Source: JBMONI01 sp049324575 (lineage in GTDB: Bacteria; Omnitrophota; Omnitrophia; Omnitrophales; Aquincolibacteriaceae). Taken from it: DNA of 64,000 bases. The stretch spans positions 62,001-126,000 of the forward strand of contig JBMONI010000002.1 in the NCBI GenBank assembly GCA_049324575.1, given 5' to 3'. The position numbers and the translations under genes were made by a program. The notes below the pieces were generated by a model that saw nothing but the letters and a program-made list of their open reading frames with translations, did not search any database and was not told where the DNA came from. The first letter of the stretch is position 1; every line of letters begins with the position of its first letter. This document shows positions 8,071-21,000 of the stretch, in pieces.

Positions 8071-8643
8071 ATGAGGAAGGCCCCTTTGGAAAAAGTCATT
8101 TTCGTCGACCGGGACGGCGTCATCAACGTCGACCTGATCGGTGACTATATCAAGGCCTGGGAGGAATTCCGATTCGAAGAAGGCGCCGTTCTGGGCCTGA
8201 AAAAACTTTGCCGGGCCGGCTATAAGCTCGTCATTATCTCCAATCAGGCCGGGATCGGCGACGGGATTTTCACCGAAGATGCGTTCTGGGATATCCATCG
8301 TAAAATGCTCGCCGAACTCGAAAAACAGGGCGTAACCGTCCATCGGTCCTATTTCTGTTTGCACGGAAAAGAAGCCGGGTGCAAATGCCGGAAACCCGAA
8401 ACCGGGCTTTTTGAACAAGCCGCCCGGGAGATCCGCTTCGATCCGAAGGTCACTTACTTTATCGGCGACAAAGCCACCGACGTCGAAGCAGGAAAGAGGT
8501 TCGGCCTCAAAACGGTTTTTGTGAAAACCGGTCACGGAAAGAACGATGAAAAAAAACTCCTCGGAAAGAACGTGCCCGATATCCGCGCGGACCATCTTCT
8601 CCAGGCCGTAACGCTTCTTCTCAAATCTTCCGCCAAGGCCTAA
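8071..8643 (+). CDS. gmhB: HAD phosphatase, D-glycero-D-manno-heptose-1,7-bisphosphate 7-phosphatase-like
   Basis: This HAD-superfamily phosphatase of the GmhB/HisB-N subgroup would remove the 7-phosphate during ADP-heptose synthesis for lipopolysaccharide. Motif I is FVDRDGVIN, motif II IISNQAGI, the structural zinc site FCLHGKEAGCKCRKP (CxH...CxC), and the metal-binding motif FIGDKATDVEAG. Length is 190 residues from ATG 8071, close to E. coli GmhB. The start was chosen because the promoter's -10 lies between 8056 and 8061, downstream of the other candidate ATG at 8044. No ribosome-binding site is visible, which agrees with leaderless initiation. No other heptose genes are present here, and histidinol-phosphatase remains possible. 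Confidence 0.85.
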   Translation: MRKAPLEKVIFVDRDGVINVDLIGDYIKAWEEFRFEEGAVLGLKKLCRAGYKLVIISNQAGIGDGIFTEDAFWDIHRKMLAELEKQGVTVHRSYFCLHGKEAGCKCRKPETGLFEQAAREIRFDPKVTYFIGDKATDVEAGKRFGLKTVFVKTGHGKNDEKKLLGKNVPDIRADHLLQAVTLLLKSSAKA

Positions 8644-8668
8644 GAGTATTTATTTTGAAGTATCCCGC

Positions 8669-8690
8669 AGGGCAGGTTTAAACCTGCCCT
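8669..8690. repeat. Dispersed palindromic repeat, copy 1
   Basis: A perfect 22-bp palindrome with core GGGCAGGTTTAAACCTGCCC lies between the convergent gmhB-like and yidD genes. The same 20-bp core occurs at 45006-45025, so it is a repeated extragenic element and not a one-off hairpin. It has no U-tract, so it is not a typical terminator. Confidence 0.75.
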
Positions 8691-8745
8691 ACGGTTTCCC
8701 GGCCTCGGTATCCGTGGCTTTGTCACGGTTTTTTTATCGAGCTTC

Positions 8746-8985
8746 TTAAGGATCCCGCCGCGGCGGGACCGGATCATAGCCGGCCGTTCCCCAGGGATGA
8801 CATCGCAAGAGCCGCCTGAGCCCAAGCCAGTTCCCTTTCACGACCCCATGGACCCGTATCGCTTCCAGGAGATACTCCGAACAGGAAGGCACATGGCGGC
8901 AGCCGTGGCCCAGGACGGGCGAAAGGACCGCTTGATAAAAACGGATCAGGACCACAAAAGGAAAAGCCAGGATCTTATCGAACAT
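8746..8985 (-). CDS. yidD: Membrane protein insertion efficiency factor YidD
   Basis: This 79-residue protein shows the family pattern: an N-terminal amphipathic stretch, LIRFYQAVLSPVLG, CRHVPSCSEYLLEAI and the C-terminal LRRLLRCHPWGTAGYDPVP. YidD assists YidC-dependent membrane protein insertion at the inner face of the membrane. It normally sits in the rpmH-rnpA-yidD-yidC cluster; here none of those genes is adjacent. It begins 26 bp after the stop of the giant gene on the same strand and may be cotranscribed with it. A GAGG ribosome-binding site lies just upstream of the ATG. Confidence 0.95.
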   Translation of the reverse strand: MFDKILAFPFVVLIRFYQAVLSPVLGHGCRHVPSCSEYLLEAIRVHGVVKGNWLGLRRLLRCHPWGTAGYDPVPPRRDP

Positions 8986-9011
8986 GACCTCATTATAGCA
9001 AAAGCGGGGCT

Positions 9012-12000
9012 TTACGCTGCGGACTGAAGCGCTTGGCGGGCCGCGTCCTGGACCATAAGCTGGAAGGCCAGGGCGAGGCCCTGGTTGGCCGCATCGATGC
9101 TCCGGAAGCGGTATTGATTCCCCTGTTTCGAAAAAATATCGTTCACAACGCTCTCGAAAAGCAACATCAACGGATCGATGACCGTCGATTCGGGCCTGAC
9201 CTGGTCGCGGGCCCTTCCGATCGAGAAAACGCGCCCTCCCGCCCGGTCCAGGACCACGGAAGGCGTATCCTCCATCCCAGTCGTCGAAGGCGTCACAATG
9301 AGATCCGCCGAGGCGAAAGCCGCCGCACGGGAATTGACCTGACCCGCCGCAAGCATCCCGCGCCGGATCCCGGCCCGTTTCATTTGTTCCGCGAACAATT
9401 TCTCAAAACCGGGGATCGATGTCGAATTGATCTCGAAGTGAAGATGCTTGTTCAGGACCGCCAAACCCAGGATGAGCGAAAGCACGGCCGCCGCATCCTC
9501 CGGAGCCATTTCCCCGAGTGCCATATACCGCATCACGCGGTCCGTATCGAGACGGCTCAGACCCTGCTCTAAAAGCGCGCGGGCTTGCTCAAAATCCTTT
9601 CGGGAAGGCAGATCTGCATCCACAGGCAGGTATTGAAGGTAATAAGACAGATCCTCTTTGACCGCAAGAAGAGAAGGTTCCGCGCCTTCGACTGAGCGAA
9701 GTTCGATCCCGAGCTCTCTCAAAACCTGTTCGAGGTCCATAACCTTCTGGGCAAGGATCCTTTTCGCCTCTTCCAAGGTCAGGATCCCGGCGCGATACTC
9801 ACGGATCACCGTCCATACGGTTTCTCGAAGCCTCTCCGGCCCACTCTCCTGCTCAGAAAGCGGGACCACCGTTGGAACATCCCGCGTCTCGGCCCGGCGG
9901 ACGATCTCAAGGACCTGGATCGCGTTGTAATCGAAATCCGAACCCAGGATCACGTTCGGAAGCAGATCATCCAAGGTTTCGCGCGGCATCCTGAGCGTTT
10001 CGATCTCGATCGTTTTAGGCTCAAATCCTTCGCGCATGATCAGGGTCATGCTGACGTTCTCGAGTTCAGGTCCGGACAACCTCGTTTGTTCAAGAAGCCA
10101 TTCGAAGAACCTGTGTTCCTTGATGCTCGCCGCACCGTTCGGAGCAAGTCCGAGGATCGTGGGGATCTCCGAGATCCGCGTCTCAGCCCTGAGTGGCGCA
10201 TCCTTGGCTTTTTGAAACTTCGACATCACCTCCGCCGCACCCTTCGAAACAAGTTCCTGAGCAGGGATCGGCGGCGTTTGCATCGTTCCGGCGGAAACCA
10301 TCAGGAAAAATCGCGTTCCTTCCACCCCTTCCGCCAACGCCGCAAGGCCACCTTCGATACGGGCAAAAAAGTCCTGCAAAGCGGTTTCGATCTTTTCCGT
10401 CGTTGCATTTTCGGCAATCACAAAAAAGGTCGCCCGTCCTTGTCCACCGAGAGAGCGCGGATCAAATTTCCCTCCGACCTCCGTATACATATGGGCGTTC
10501 ATCGAACCCAGAAGGACCGGGATCGGATGCGCATAATCCGTCCGCGGCCGCTTGGGCTCTTCAGAATTTTCCGGCACTGTCCCGGCACGAAGCTCCGAGC
10601 GACGAGCGCGGACATTCACCAAACGCCGGAACGGATCCAGCACAAACTCGATCTCTTGGCCGGCCTCTAAGATCCGGGCACCGGCGTTCAAAATATCTTC
10701 CACCCGCAACGCCAGCGTCACCGCGCCTGCCACAGCTTCTTTGGCCAAGAAACCCTTGAGATCGTTGCGAACTTGTTCATGATAAGCAATCCCTGGCTGC
10801 GCCCCTTCCACGGCATGCGGTTCCGATCCGAAACGCGGCATCACGACCACAGGACCGAAGTCGATAAAAACGGTATTGGCGCCTCCCCTCTCCATGGGAA
10901 GCTCCCATGCTGTGATCATCCGGTAGAACGCCTCGGAAGAAACAAGGATCACAAGCCTTTCATTCATCGCCTGCCGCTTGAGGCCGATCTTCCCATCTTC
11001 GTCCCGCGAGATCATGACCGTGATCGGTCGAAGCGAGTTGATCTCCATCTTTTCGAAATGAAGGGCTTCAAGCATGACCGTTTCCGTTGTCCAGACCCGC
11101 ATCTTCCCGGGGCCCATGCTCTGCCCATCCGTATACGTGATGTGGGGACGGCCGACCAAGGGGTTCGCGATCTCGATCACCTTTTTGCGGCGTGCCTCGC
11201 TGTTCAGATCCGGCACGAACTGGATCTGGATCTTGTTGGCCACCGGTTTATTCCCAGCGACCCGTCCTTCCCAGTGAATGGAAACCCCTTTGTACGGTGT
11301 TTTTTTCGAATGTTCCCAAAGATAATGCATCCATGGGTACTGGGCAAACCGGTGAAAGATGGTGGTCAGCCGCTGATTGCGGACTTCGGCGCGACCGGCG
11401 GCATCTTCTCTTTCGCGCACCGTCCGGCGGACCTCTTGGATCGCTTCGGCCGCTTCGCGGCCCAGATAATAGAGCCGCCTCCAGTTCCAATCCCCTCTCC
11501 GGGCCCCCGGTCTCGTCAAAGAAAAGATCAGATCCCGCTCTTTGAGATCCTCCAGGAAAGCCAAGATGCCTTCCCGGTCTGCGGAAGATATCGATTCGGC
11601 CATGGCGGTTTGTTTGAGGAGCGAAAGCATCGCCGGTAAATGCCCCGCATAATCTTCATAATGACGCGAAGGGATACGGATCACGCGGCCCCGCTCAACA
11701 TAAAAGGGCCGTTTCGCTAACCGATCCAGCGCCTCCCTGATCCGGGCGATCTCTTCAGCCGTCAGGGCCCGTTTCAAGAAAAGATCCTGCAAAACTTCGG
11801 AAGAGATCTCGGGCGGCAGCTTTTCAGCCCCCTCCTTCTTTTCGGAAGGCGTAACCGTCAAAGCGCCTATCGCCACCGCGGCCGAACCTCCCGCTACCCA
11901 CCAGACCCAGCGGTGCATCCTCAACTCACTGCGCGACTCGCGGGAAGACCCATCGTCCGAACTCCAAAAAGCTCCCGGCGCAGGTTTGTGCAAAATAAGC

Positions 12001-15000
12001 CTGAGCATGCCCGCCACAAGCCTCCCGATCCCTTTGACGATGAACCCGAGAACGATCCCCGCAAGGACCGCGCTGAAAAACAGGGCATTGATGCCGATCA
12101 TCGTGCCCTCATAGACCGCTCGGAAGATCCTGGGGGTCCTCTGTTCGGTCGCCGCAACCGCCGCGCGCAGTTCTGCCCGCTTGTCTCCAAAGCGCTTCAA
12201 TGCCTTTTCGACCCTCTGGTCATGAGCCGCTTTCAATGCTTCTTCGCCCATTCCTTTCGGCTTTGTCCGGTCCGGCAACCAAGGAAGGATCATGACGATG
12301 ATCAGAAAGATCCAGGCCAAGCCCAAAAAGATCACGGAAGGATCGATCATCCAGACAAAAACGGGGATCCCTCCTGCGATCTCGACCGTGCGGGTAAAAA
12401 ACTCTTTCATCCCGACTTCGCGGATCTGTTCCGCAACGATCCCGAAAAAAGGATAGGCCATGATCATTGCCATGCCCGCTCCGATCGCAAGCGCACTGTA
12501 GTCCCCCTTGACTCTGACTTCCGCCCGGCCGGCCCGGATCGCGGCCTTTAGGTCACCGAGGATGCCTGACAGGTTATTGATCTCGGGCCCGGTGAGTTCC
12601 AGACTGTAAAGTTGCTTATGGATCTTTGCATGCAAGAACCTCAAATAAGTCAGGATCGGCTCGGGATCGAGGATGTCCGTATAAAAATCCAAGGGCTTTT
12701 GCCCGTTCGGGGTCCCCCGAAATGAAAAACTGGCGCTTTGGGTTTGTGCGCTGACGGTTGAACTTAAAGCAAAAATAGGAAGTTTCTTTTTCTGCGGAGC
12801 TTCGCTCGGATCCTGGATCTCATGCCGAAGATTCAGCACGGTTCCTTTTTCAAAAACCGAATAACGGCCTTTCAAATGACCGCTCACGATAAGAAGGGTC
12901 AACAAAAAGACGAAGGTCATTTCTCTGGTTTCTTCCATGCCCTGAAGATCTTCTGCTTCCTGAACCGCCTTCGCCAATCTCGCGATGAACAGAACGGCCT
13001 CATTGCCGCCGAAGGAAAGGGTCCCCTCGGAACCGTCCGCTCTCCGAAGGATTATTTCAACCACAGGCCCCGACTCGCTGCGCAAGTGCAAACCGGTCAC
13101 CGAAACGCCCGCATGGATGCCCGCCGGCCTCATCTCATTGAAGACAAGGAAGGGTTTGCGCGCGGAGGCCAGGAATTCATCGAGGCGGGGGGCGATCCTG
13201 CGTCTCCCGGCTAATTCATCGATAAGTTCTGTCATGGCGAGTTTCGAAAACGCCTCGATATCCACGTTGGAATATTCCTCACGGACCTCGGCGCGGCTGT
13301 CTTTTTGCCGCCGGGCCGGAGAAACCGTTCTTTCAAATTCGCCGACACGGTCTAGAAGCTTTTTCAAGACCGCGGCAAAATCGCCTTTTCCTTCGGCTCT
13401 TGCCGGATCCGTATCGGCGAGATTTTGAGCTTCCTGCCTTATTTGATCCATGCGCTCCGATAATTTACGTTTTAACGGCTCAAGATCATTATGGGTTCTC
13501 AAGGTCCCTGTCTCATCCGGAAAGTAGACCCGGGTCACAAAATTCCAGACTCGCCGTTCATGCTCGTTCAACGCTCTCTGGCGCGGAGCGAGTTCTTCTT
13601 GAAGCATAAAGCCCTGGAGTGCCGTGAAAACCTCATCCGTCAAAAGCTTTCTTTGCGAAACCCTGATTTCCGCACGCGGAGGGAACCAGAGGGCGATTTC
13701 CTGCCGGCGGTTCTCCGGCCCATCGTCGCTCAAGTGAATGATGTTCGCGCGGTTGTCCACCTTCCCGTTGAACCCGGTAAGCGCTCCCCGCTCGGCATCG
13801 CCGCGAATACTGCCGGGCTCGGCTTGTTTAGGATCGGTTGCACCCGCGAACTTGGGCCTGAGGTCCGCGTTAAAAACACCACGGATCCGGATCGCCACGG
13901 TCCGGTTCTCCGGAGCCTCGAAACTCGACACAAGTCCGTCCGCAAACCCGTTGAGAAGAACGATCCGCTTTCCCTGCCAGACCCCGAACCGATCGTCCTG
14001 GCCCGGAAATTCGACCGGCAACGCAAAAACCCCTTCCCCGACCTTGACCCGTTTAGCCGCCGTTTCAGGAGAAGACCAGAGCGCATCGATCGCCTCCCAT
14101 GCCGCGGACGGAAGCTCGAAGATCCCGCGAACATGAACAGACCGGTATTCGGTATCCGGAAATTCTTTTTCGAAGATCCGCTGGACCTGTCCACGCTCAA
14201 CGGCATTGAGGACCCGATAGCCGCGTTTTGCGACTTCCACGATACGCCCGTAATGGGTTTCCATCATGTTCCTCGCCCGGATCGCATCGCCGGAAAGCAT
14301 GCGGACTTCCTCTGCGCGATATCCGAAGGCAAAAAGACGCTCCAGGATCTCCAGGATCAGTTCGCGCGAAAAATGCCCCGTCGACGGCTTGAGAAGAAGA
14401 ACACGCTCATCAAGCCCTTCGGCCGCCGCAACCGCCTCGGGAAGCGGCATGATCCGCTCCTCGTAGGCGCCTTGATAGCCTTCGAGGATCCAATCCGCGA
14501 TCGAGCGGCGCCGGGCCTGTTCAGAGCCCTCATGCCGCACTTCAGCCCGCAACGCCTTGATCAGGAAGATCTTGAGATCATCCAGAACTTCCTTTTGAGA
14601 AGTGACCGGAACGCCTCCGGATCTCACGCCGATCTGGATCTTCTCCCCGTAGCGGATCAACATCCGTATCCAAGGGGCTGCCTTCTCCCCTTCGTAAACA
14701 TACTGAGCTTCTGTCAGACGAAGTTTGCTTTGAAAAACCGGGTGCAGGATCAGGGTCAATCTCGGCGCGGCATAATCGAGTTTTATAAAGAAGGCCTCCT
14801 GCCCATTCACCGTAAATTGATAATTCTGCACCGCTCCCTGGGAGAACAGGTCCGTCAGGTAGAGCACATCCCTTCCCCGCTCAAACCACTGACGAAAAGC
14901 CTGCGAAGGATCCTCTCCCGGTTCCGGAAGCGTAACGCCAAGATCCGCATTGCGTATTTCGGCCCGCGCTTCTATGGGCTGTTCATCGACGACATAAAGC

Positions 15001-18000
15001 CGGCCTTCTTTCGCATTTAAACCAAGACGGCCCTGCCGAAAAAGCCGCACAAGCAACAAGTGGAAAAAGATTTTGGTCGCAAGCCACGGACCCCAGATGA
15101 ATGGATTTAAAAGTCCCGGCCGGAATACGGCATTCGGATTGAGCGGCCTGGGGCCCGGAATGCTCCCTTTGAGTTCGCTGGAGCGGTTCAGTTTTTCAGC
15201 GCCCGGCATACGTTCCAGGATCGTGCGAGGATAGCCGGAAACATAGGCCACGATCTCGATCAGTTCATTCAGGGAAAGTTTTCGGATCTGGTGCTTATAA
15301 GTCGGCCATTTCTTGATTTCCCATCCTTGCCCCTTCCAGGCCTTCATCGCCGTCGCCTGAACGCGGAACAAAAGGTGCGGAGCGGTTACCAGAGCAATTT
15401 GCGGATGTTTTTTCCCGCCGACAAGCGCCGCCACGAGGCCTGTGTTGTGCGTAAAGTTGGCCAGCGTATTGACCGAAGGATCCTCTTCAATCGTAATGGC
15501 CTCTTCCGGGATCTTGAGCACGATCCCGTAATTCGAGAGGAAATATTTGATAAGCCCGGCTTCGGTCGTGATGGCTTCGAGTGCCGGCCGATGCTTATTT
15601 TCAAAACTCGCCGCATGATGCTTCTGAAAGTAAGCCATGATCCGGTCCCGCAATGGCGGATAACCGCGCCCTTGCCCCCCCACGATAAGGATCGGGATCT
15701 CTTTATCGTGTTTTCTCTTGATCTCATGCCATTGTGAGAAAAGGGCGTCATAGGTCTTGAGATCCGGATTCCCCATCACAAAAAGAAGGTCGGGAAGGCC
15801 CCGGAAAGAGTCGTCGCGCGAAAGCCAATAAATATAGGACTCGGCCGCGCGGGCCAGCATGCGCGGGAGCAGTCGATCAAGCCACGAACTCCGGACCTCG
15901 GCCCGCTCACCTTTGCGTGTGGTTCCATAGCGCAAGGTCGTATCCGAAGAGAAGGGGAACCGGGGCCCCAGCGCCGCATCGAAACCCCCGCGACCGCCCA
16001 AGGTGTCCGCAAGCGTCCACTTTGCCGGCCCGGATCCAAAAACATGGAAAGCCGCTTTCCCGGGCGGGGTACGCGCAAAATACATTTCCCCCTTATTGAG
16101 CCCCGTCACCTTCTGATGATAACTGCCCGTGACATAGCTCATCAAATAGGCCGGCTTGAAAACACCGTTGAACTCCTCCCCCATCATCTGCCCGAGGACG
16201 ACGACGGCGTGACTTTCCAGAATCGTATCAACGAGCTCTTGCGATGCTTTCAGAAGATTGACCCCTCCATAGAGCGGAGGCTCCCGGACCATCCCGAACC
16301 GCCCGCCCAGTTCTTTTTTCAGCAAGCGGAATTCCGGCCATTCGAGGACCTTCGCAATATCTGCATGAGTCGCATCGCTTTCGCTGCGGATCCCTTTGCC
16401 GACAACCGTGATCCGCAGATACGGATTCATCTCAAGAAAGGTCCGGATCAGATGAAGGTGATAGACCAGATCCCCGTTGTCATCCACAAAATAGACAAGC
16501 CGTCGCGACCTCCAGACTAGATTTTCGTCGAAAAACACCTCGGTCGAATTGAGCGCAAGGGGCTTTGTCAAAGCTTCGCTCATCAGCGTCCGCGTCCTTT
16601 GGGCCGAAGCGACAGGATCCTGTTGAACCCCGGGATCATTGAACCAGATATTGGGAGCCGAAGCGTAAAGCGCGATCCGCAGGGCCCGGCTCAAGGCTTC
16701 GATCTTCTCTTCGCGGGATCCCGGAGCAGCAAGCGCTCGCAGAGACCCCTCGAAAACGCTCCCCGGGATCGCCTCCCTGACGATCTGGTTCGCCCGCAGG
16801 GCGGCCTGGGCAAAAGAAGCCTCGGCCTCTGGCGGAAGCTTGACGGAGCCTAAAAGCGCAAGATTAGCGAGGCTGGTCGCGATCTTGTTGTTTTCCGCGC
16901 CCCCCAGTTTTTCGAAATAGTTCTCGCCGGGCACATCTTCGAAAGTGAGCCACGCATCAAAAAGCCTCCGAAAAATCTCTTGGGCATAGGTCTCGTCCCG
17001 GTTCAGGATCCCCATGGCTTTATATTTGACCCGAAGCCTTTCAAAAATACTTTTCAGATAATCGACCGTCTTCGGCCAGAATTCATCCCCCACAAAATCA
17101 CGATTAACGAACGAATGCGGTTTGAATCCTGAGATCAATAAGCGATGCCGGCTTTCGAGCGTCGCTCCATGTTCGGTCAGAGGATCCAGAAGTTCCAGAG
17201 TCTGATCGCGAAGCGCGGTCCCCAGCGGCCCGAAAGGAATCGCTTCGATCTCCTGGAGGATCAGCATCAATTCGACCGTCGGGTCGAGCTGACGCGTCTT
17301 ATCGCCCGCCCGGACCTCCGCCCGCGCCGGCGGCTTGGAGGAAGGTGTTGACACGTCTTCCACCCTAGAACCCGATGCAAACAAAGCCGCTCGGAGTTGG
17401 CCGAGGATCTCGAGAAGAAGACCTGCGAATCGCGCGGTTTCATTCGCTGGTGTCTGAACAAAACGGAGATGCGACATGATCGTTTCCGAAGGGATATTCG
17501 TCCGCAGTTGGAGCATGACCGCCATCGCGTTCCGGATCCCGATCAATTCGCGCATGACTTCCGCATCCGCAGGTTTATCCCGAAGCGACCGCAAGGTCCT
17601 GCGGACACTCTCGATCCAGGCTAAAAATCCCTCGCGGGAAATGTTCGAAAGGAATGCCGGCGGTACGATCGTATGGAGAATGAACGGATTCTTTTTACCG
17701 GGCGCGTCTTCCTGTCGGGCATTCTCACGGACCTCCGCTCTCCTTTTTACCGGAACGAGATTGAGGACTTGCGCGTGAAGCCCTCCCGGAACTCCGACCT
17801 CGAGCCCCTCGCGGATCAACTGCTCAAGCGGATAAGTATCGTAAACCTCTCTTGTGAAGTTGTCCTCCACCCGCACGAGGCTTTTTCGCTTGATCTGAAG
17901 CCGCTCGGCCACCGTCTGGAAATCCCCTTGCGCCTTGGCAGCGATCTTCTCCGAGCCGTAACGCAGGCCTCGCTCGACCAGCAAAAGCCTTGCCGGATAC

Positions 18001-21000
18001 CCCGTCTCAGAAGGCAAAAGATAAACAGCGATCTTCGAAGGATTGGAAGAATCGAAACGGACCACTCCGCTTTCGGGATCGCTCGAAAGTTCGTCTAGAA
18101 CCTCCGTCAGACGTTGGCGGACCCACTCAGAGCGAAGGTGCTGAGCATCACGCCCATTCCCAACCAAATAGCCGAGAAGAATCTTCATCGGATCTTCCAT
18201 CCGCGCGATCATGGCATCCATTTGCCGGAGATATTCCGCCGCCGTCGGGAACGCTTCCAAGGCCTGGCTTTCCTGAATGGAAACGATCTGATAAGACGCG
18301 AATTTTTCACGGTTCGTCTGATATACTTCAAGCGCTTTCATGAAAACACGCCGATAAGATTCCGGACGGTCATCTTCGGGGATCACGGTATTCCCCGAAC
18401 CCGGTTCATCCCAGTTCAAAATCTCCCCTTGTTGTTGAAAAAGCCCTTCCAAAAAGGACGATGTGATCACAATCGCGCCGGTCGCGGCGCCATTTGCCTC
18501 TGAAAATCCCGCCGCCTCCGTCCCCCGCGCCCCATCACGGTCCGAATCAAAGGTCACTGCATCCGAGGCCGCAAGAACTGAACGCTGTTCGGGGATCCCC
18601 CAACCCGTCGCCACGATCAGCCGCCCAGGCGCTGCCGGGGTATTGATCCGCGCCTGAAGAGCTTTAAGATCCCGATACATGGCCCGCGATTCTTCGCTTC
18701 CCTGGACATTGCCGAAAATAATGACTTGAGCGCCTTGAGCGACAAGCCGGGCAAGATTTTCGTCAGTAAACGCCCTTTTGCGGCCGGCTTTTTCATCCAC
18801 CAATCTCCCGGAATAGCTGATCACGATCTTGTCGGGATCGAGATGGGCGAATTCGGGATCCAGTCTTTGCAAAAACCCGCTATCACGAAGCCTCTTCTTC
18901 GCCTCTCGTTTCACAGCGATAAGCTGCTCGGGCTCCGGACCATTCGAATCTCCTTCCGGGTACAATTCGCGGAAAATCCCTTCAAAAACATTTCTCGTTG
19001 CGTCGCGATCATCGCCGTTGGTGATCCCGAAAAGAACGCTTTCCGGATCAAGCTCCTGGACCTCCTGCGCATGAACGGCGGCAACCCCACTTCCCCCGTC
19101 CGAGGCCCGGACCATTCCGCTGGTCGAGTCATACCACTCCATACGATCAAAATAGCCCTGCCATTCTCCCGGGATCGCCATGCGGTAAAGAAATTCCCTT
19201 CCGCCTGCCCTATCAAAGATCCCGCGGTTACGATAAGTATGCGTCACAGCCCAGATCCACGCATCGGACAGAGAAAGTTCCCGGTCTTCTTCCAAAAGCA
19301 GATCTTTCAACTCATGCAAAGGATGTCCCGGATCCTCAACGACCCGTTGACGTTCTTCGGCGGAAAGTTTTTCCATCGTATCCGCGATCCGTTTGAATAC
19401 CGGAAGAGGCCCGAGCTGGCCGTCATTGATCCAAAGGACGGAAGACTCGAAACGCTCCCCGGTAAGTTGCATTTTTTCTTTTCTCTGTTTCTCAAGCCGC
19501 TTCACCAACTTCAGGGAAGCCTTCGACATGAATTCCGTAAATTCCGCCCACGTGGCCGCGCCATGCTGCGGGCCATACCGATAGAGCGCCTTGGTGTAAT
19601 ATTCGGTCTCGCCTTCGCTCTCCGGAACATCTTTGATCAAATAAACCTCGATCCCGAATTTATTCTTTCCTTTCAACACCTGGACCCGGACATCCTTACG
19701 GCTGCCGTTACGATTAGCGCGGACCGTGAACTGATCGACCTCCCGGAGATCCTCGACCGGGACCGGCTGTTTTGAATAATCCACCGTACGCTCGAGCGTC
19801 TCGCGTCCTTCCACATCCCGTTTCACGTTATAAGGATAATAGGGTTCGATCGTCACAAGCTCGGCGCCCGCCTGCATGAGTTTTTTCGCCCCGATGGTAT
19901 GGAATTGTCCGACACGCCCAAGACCGCCGGCAGCAAGCCAGGTCTCGGGGGAAATATAATAGACGGTCCTCCCCTTGAGATTAGGCGCATGGCGCTCAAG
20001 CCAGTTCGGACTCGTTTTTTTCTGGAGGATCAAAAGGATCGCATCCGCCAAGGCGGAACTTTGCAGCGCCTCAGAACCGGCCAGAAAGGTTTCGAGCGTT
20101 TTTTTCCTCTTTCGGTCGAGCAAACTGACCGCTTTGAGGACAGGGTAGCGCGCTTCGACGGGATAAAGGGCCCAACGGTCCACGGCCTCCGTATATTCTT
20201 GGATCAGGGCTTCAAGCGGTTCCGGATCCCCGGTGCGGGAAAGTCCGTCCAAGGCTTCGGCAAGCTCGCCGCGGATCGATCGGATATGGGCTGTTTTAAT
20301 GGCAAATTCACGGCGGGAACCGGCGACGCGATAGGAAGCTCCTCCCTGGGTCTCGATCTTCTCCACAAAACCCAACTGCAGCCAGCGGTCCAAAAATCCC
20401 CTCACAGCATCACCGGATGTGGCCAATCCCTGCCCTTTCAGGATCCGGATCGCTTCCGAAGCAACCTGATCCGCCGTCGCAGAGATTCCCTCTTTGGGGG
20501 TCAGATCCATCAGGACTTTGCCGACCACCGCAAGCCGCTGCCAATCGGCGGTCAGCAGCCCGTCTTTCCGCTCGTTGATCCACTCCAGAAGCGGCTCTCC
20601 CATGTACTGCTGGGAAGACTTGCGGACTTCCGCGCGGCCGGCGGAAAGCACGATCGTATCGTTCTCCGAAGAAACGTTGATGTAGAAATGCCTGAGCTGT
20701 TGCGCGATGGGATCGCGGATCCCGTTTTGGACGTCGCGGGAAACGACATAACGCGAATCCGGGTTCAAGAAAGAGGGCCTCAATACGAAACCGTTATTCG
20801 CATTCGCCGGATCTTCCGGCAACCCTTCGCGAAAGGCGACAAGAACATCCGTCGAATCGACAAAGAGCAAAAGTCTCGGTGAACGTTTGAAAAATTCGAC
20901 CCCCTCCCGCAACAGGACCTTCGCTTCGGGGGAAAGTTTGAGGCTTATAGAACGCTTGATCAAATCGAGGACGGCATCTCGCCAGGCGGTGACCTGTTCC

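Noticed and set aside
7939..8595. Upstream extension of the small membrane protein on the minus strand
   Set aside because: It is antisense to the gmhB-like gene. A ribosome-binding site and the hydrophobic start support ATG 7938.
8992..8997. TATAAT just before yidD as a promoter
   Set aside because: It lies only a few bases before the start codon and has no -35 match, so cotranscription with the giant gene is at least as likely.
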